Source: JACDER01 sp036394915 (GTDB taxonomy: Bacteria; Actinomycetota; Thermoleophilia; Gaiellales; Gaiellaceae). Taken from it: 5,870 bases of DNA. Both the position numbers and the translations under genes were made by a program. Below, one piece after another: positions 5,183 to 5,870 of the stretch. The DNA lies in assembly GCA_036394915.1 (NCBI GenBank), contig DASWEE010000107.1, positions 1 to 5,870 on the forward strand. The letters run 5' to 3'. The number at the start of each line of letters is the position of its first letter. Position 1 is the first letter of the stretch. Under the pieces are notes generated by a model. That model had not been told where the DNA came from and searched no databases. It was given only the letters and a program-made list of their open reading frames with translations.

Positions 5183-5278
5183 GGCCCCGGCCCGCATCGG
5201 AAGAGGAACGGCGGCTGCGCGCGTCAGCGCCGGCCCCCGGCCGAGAGCCGGGGCCCGGTAAAGAGGAACGACTGACGC
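5183..5278 (-). promoter_or_regulatory. Attenuator-like leader RNA of pheST with mutually exclusive pairings
   Basis: In the minus-strand transcript, segment 5258-5247 can fold with 5241-5230 (CCGG, one C/C or G/G mismatch, then 7 perfect pairs, 5-base loop). Alternatively 5255-5247 can pair with the downstream copy at 5191-5183 in 9 perfect pairs; both cannot form together. An outer 7-bp stem, 5278-5272 with 5227-5221 (GCGTCAG/CTGACGC), encloses the Phe-Leu-Phe codons. A local stem, GGCCT/AGGCC (5166-5170/5182-5186), follows. Competing pairings around a short peptide rich in the cognate amino acid are the mark of attenuation, known for the E. coli pheST operon. No T-run terminator is visible, so control might be translational or use another termination route. 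Which pairing is 'on' cannot be decided by eye. Confidence 0.45.
5201..5270. repeat. Direct repeat of AAGAGGAACG, 60 bp apart
   Basis: The 10-mer occurs at 5201-5210 and 5261-5270 (plus strand). In the pheST transcript it reads CGUUCCUCUU. The first copy encodes the Phe-Leu-Phe part of the leader peptide; the second lies between the leader stop and pheS. Both are complementary to the pheS ribosome site. Confidence 0.7.
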
Positions 5279-5289
5279 GAAACGCTCAC
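5224..5289 (-). CDS. Putative pheST leader peptide with Phe-Leu-Phe
   Basis: GTG at 5289 opens 21 codons to TGA at 5226-5224. The peptide begins VSVSRQS, continues FLFTGPR and ends LSAGGRR; the Phe codons are TTC (5268-5266) and TTT (5262-5260). The start lies 6 bases after a good -10 (TATCGT), so it would be a leaderless mRNA starting at the GTG. It is followed by competing RNA stems and then pheS, 76 bases after the stop. By analogy with the E. coli pheST leader peptide, ribosome stalling at Phe codons would report Phe-tRNA shortage. Cautions: only two Phe codons, and the same frame stays open further upstream on the minus strand opposite the methyltransferase gene. An independent small gene is unlikely. 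Confidence 0.45.
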   Translation of the reverse strand: MSVSRQSFLFTGPRLSAGGRR

Positions 5290-5295
5290 GCTTAC

Positions 5296-5324
5296 ACGAT
5301 AGCGGTCGGCGGCCGCGGCAACAA
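5296..5324 (-). promoter_or_regulatory. Promoter of the pheST operon
   Basis: On the minus strand TTGTTG (5324-5319) and TATCGT (5301-5296) are separated by exactly 17 bases, a good sigma-70-type match. The start of transcription predicted 6-7 bases later falls on the GTG of the leader peptide at 5289. The -35 overlaps the bases just before the divergent methyltransferase start, so the two promoters would compete for the same DNA. Confidence 0.5.
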
Positions 5325-5331
5325 TGGCGCC

Positions 5332-5870
5332 GTGGAGGGCACTGCGTACGACGCGATCGCGCGCCTGTACGACCCCTGGAGCCGGAGCGTCACGGAAGAC
5401 ATCCCGTTCTACGTCGAGGAAGCGCGGCGCGCCGAGGGCCCGGTGGTCGAGCTCGGCGTCGGCACCGGGCGGATCGCGGTGCCGATCGCCGCGGCCGGCA
5501 TCAATGTGATCGGGGTCGACTCGTCCCCGGGCATGCTCGAGGTCTGCCGCGAGCGCGCGGCGGCCGCGGGCGTCGAGAGCCGGATCGACCTGCGCGCAGG
5601 CGACCTGGCCGATCCGCCGGTCGACGGGCCGGTGCCGCTCGTGATCTGTCCCTTCCGCTCCTACCTCCACCTGCAGAACGACCGCGAGCGCCGCCGCGCG
5701 CTCGGAGCCGTGCGCCGGCTCCTGCCCGCGGACGGCCGGTTCGTCTTCGACGTCTTCGCGCCGGCCGACGACGACATCGCCGAGACCAACGGGCGCTGGC
5801 TCGAGCGCGAGCCCGGCATCTTCGAGCGAGCGGACTGGGACACGGCGGCCCGCACGCTCACGCTCTCCGT
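5332..5870 (+). CDS. Class I SAM-dependent methyltransferase (3' truncated by window edge)
   Basis: The frame is open from GTG 5332 to the last base (179 codons visible). Residues 1-35 are the helical cap (AYDAIARLYDPWSRSVTEDIPFYVEEA). The Rossmann SAM site follows: motif I VELGVGTGRIA (39-49) with the G-x-G-x-G loop, the acidic end of beta-2 VIGVDSSPGML (59-69, D63 expected to bind the SAM ribose), GDLADPP (90-96), PLVICPFRSYLHL (102-114, motif IV region) and LPADGRFVFDVF (131-142). These features place it in the broad methyltransferase-11/25 type; substrate cannot be told. The C-terminal end is outside the window. GTG is chosen because the family start begins there; a nearby ATG at 5324 is out of frame. 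No Shine-Dalgarno site is seen. It is transcribed away from pheST, with about 184 bp between the starts. Confidence 0.9.
   Translation, partial: MEGTAYDAIARLYDPWSRSVTEDIPFYVEEARRAEGPVVELGVGTGRIAVPIAAAGINVIGVDSSPGMLEVCRERAAAAGVESRIDLRAGDLADPPVDGPVPLVICPFRSYLHLQNDRERRRALGAVRRLLPADGRFVFDVFAPADDDIAETNGRWLEREPGIFERADWDTAARTLTLS

Noticed and set aside
5324..5509. ATG at 5324 as the methyltransferase start
   Set aside because: It is in another frame and gives a 61-residue Arg/Ser-rich frame without motifs; the SAM-binding frame begins at GTG 5332.
5224..5670. 148-aa open frame on the minus strand opposite the methyltransferase
   Set aside because: Low-complexity Asp/Arg/Ala-rich sequence antisense to a clear SAM-binding protein. 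Only its last 21 codons are kept, as the separate putative leader peptide with its own promoter.
1..5870. CRISPR arrays, insertion sequences, integrases or rRNA genes
   Set aside because: Looked for spaced repeats, terminal inverted repeats with a transposase and rRNA segments; none seen.

Overview
The window is GC-rich: lines I counted by hand run from about 50-63% G+C at the left end to about 68-80% in the pheST and methyltransferase genes. It uses GTG starts and has promoter-to-start spacings suggesting leaderless mRNAs. This points to a high-GC Gram-positive bacterium. The general style of the proteins (double cupredoxin, stand-alone cyclic-nucleotide-binding protein, the methyltransferase) would suit Actinomycetota of the Thermoleophilia/Gaiellales type, but that placement is inference.

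Left end (1-660): the C-terminal tail of an unrecognised protein on +, an 11-bp perfect hairpin, and directly after it an 85-nt class II tRNA-like gene with serine-type marks but an irregular anticodon loop. Next comes a small 73-aa unknown protein on the minus strand, and then a 12-bp perfect hairpin. This end is poorer in G+C and looks more accessory than the rest.

Middle (663-1843): a secreted or membrane-anchored protein made of two copies of a type-1-copper (cupredoxin) domain joined by ten prolines (minus). It is divergent from a 138-aa protein that is only a cyclic-nucleotide-binding domain (plus). The roughly 90 bp between them hold an 18-bp palindrome and candidate -10 elements for both directions. 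The cyclic-nucleotide-binding gene ends tail to tail with pheT, and the two stop codons share one CTAG.

Right (1840-5331): the pheS-pheT operon (minus) encodes the alpha and beta subunits of phenylalanyl-tRNA synthetase, with a TGATG stop/start overlap. Upstream of pheS is what looks like an amino-acid-sensing leader: a consensus-like promoter, a predicted leaderless 21-codon peptide with Phe-Leu-Phe codons, and RNA segments that can pair in mutually exclusive ways. I regard this as the most interesting regulatory structure here, together with the odd tRNA at the left. The window ends inside a divergent class I SAM-dependent methyltransferase (plus).
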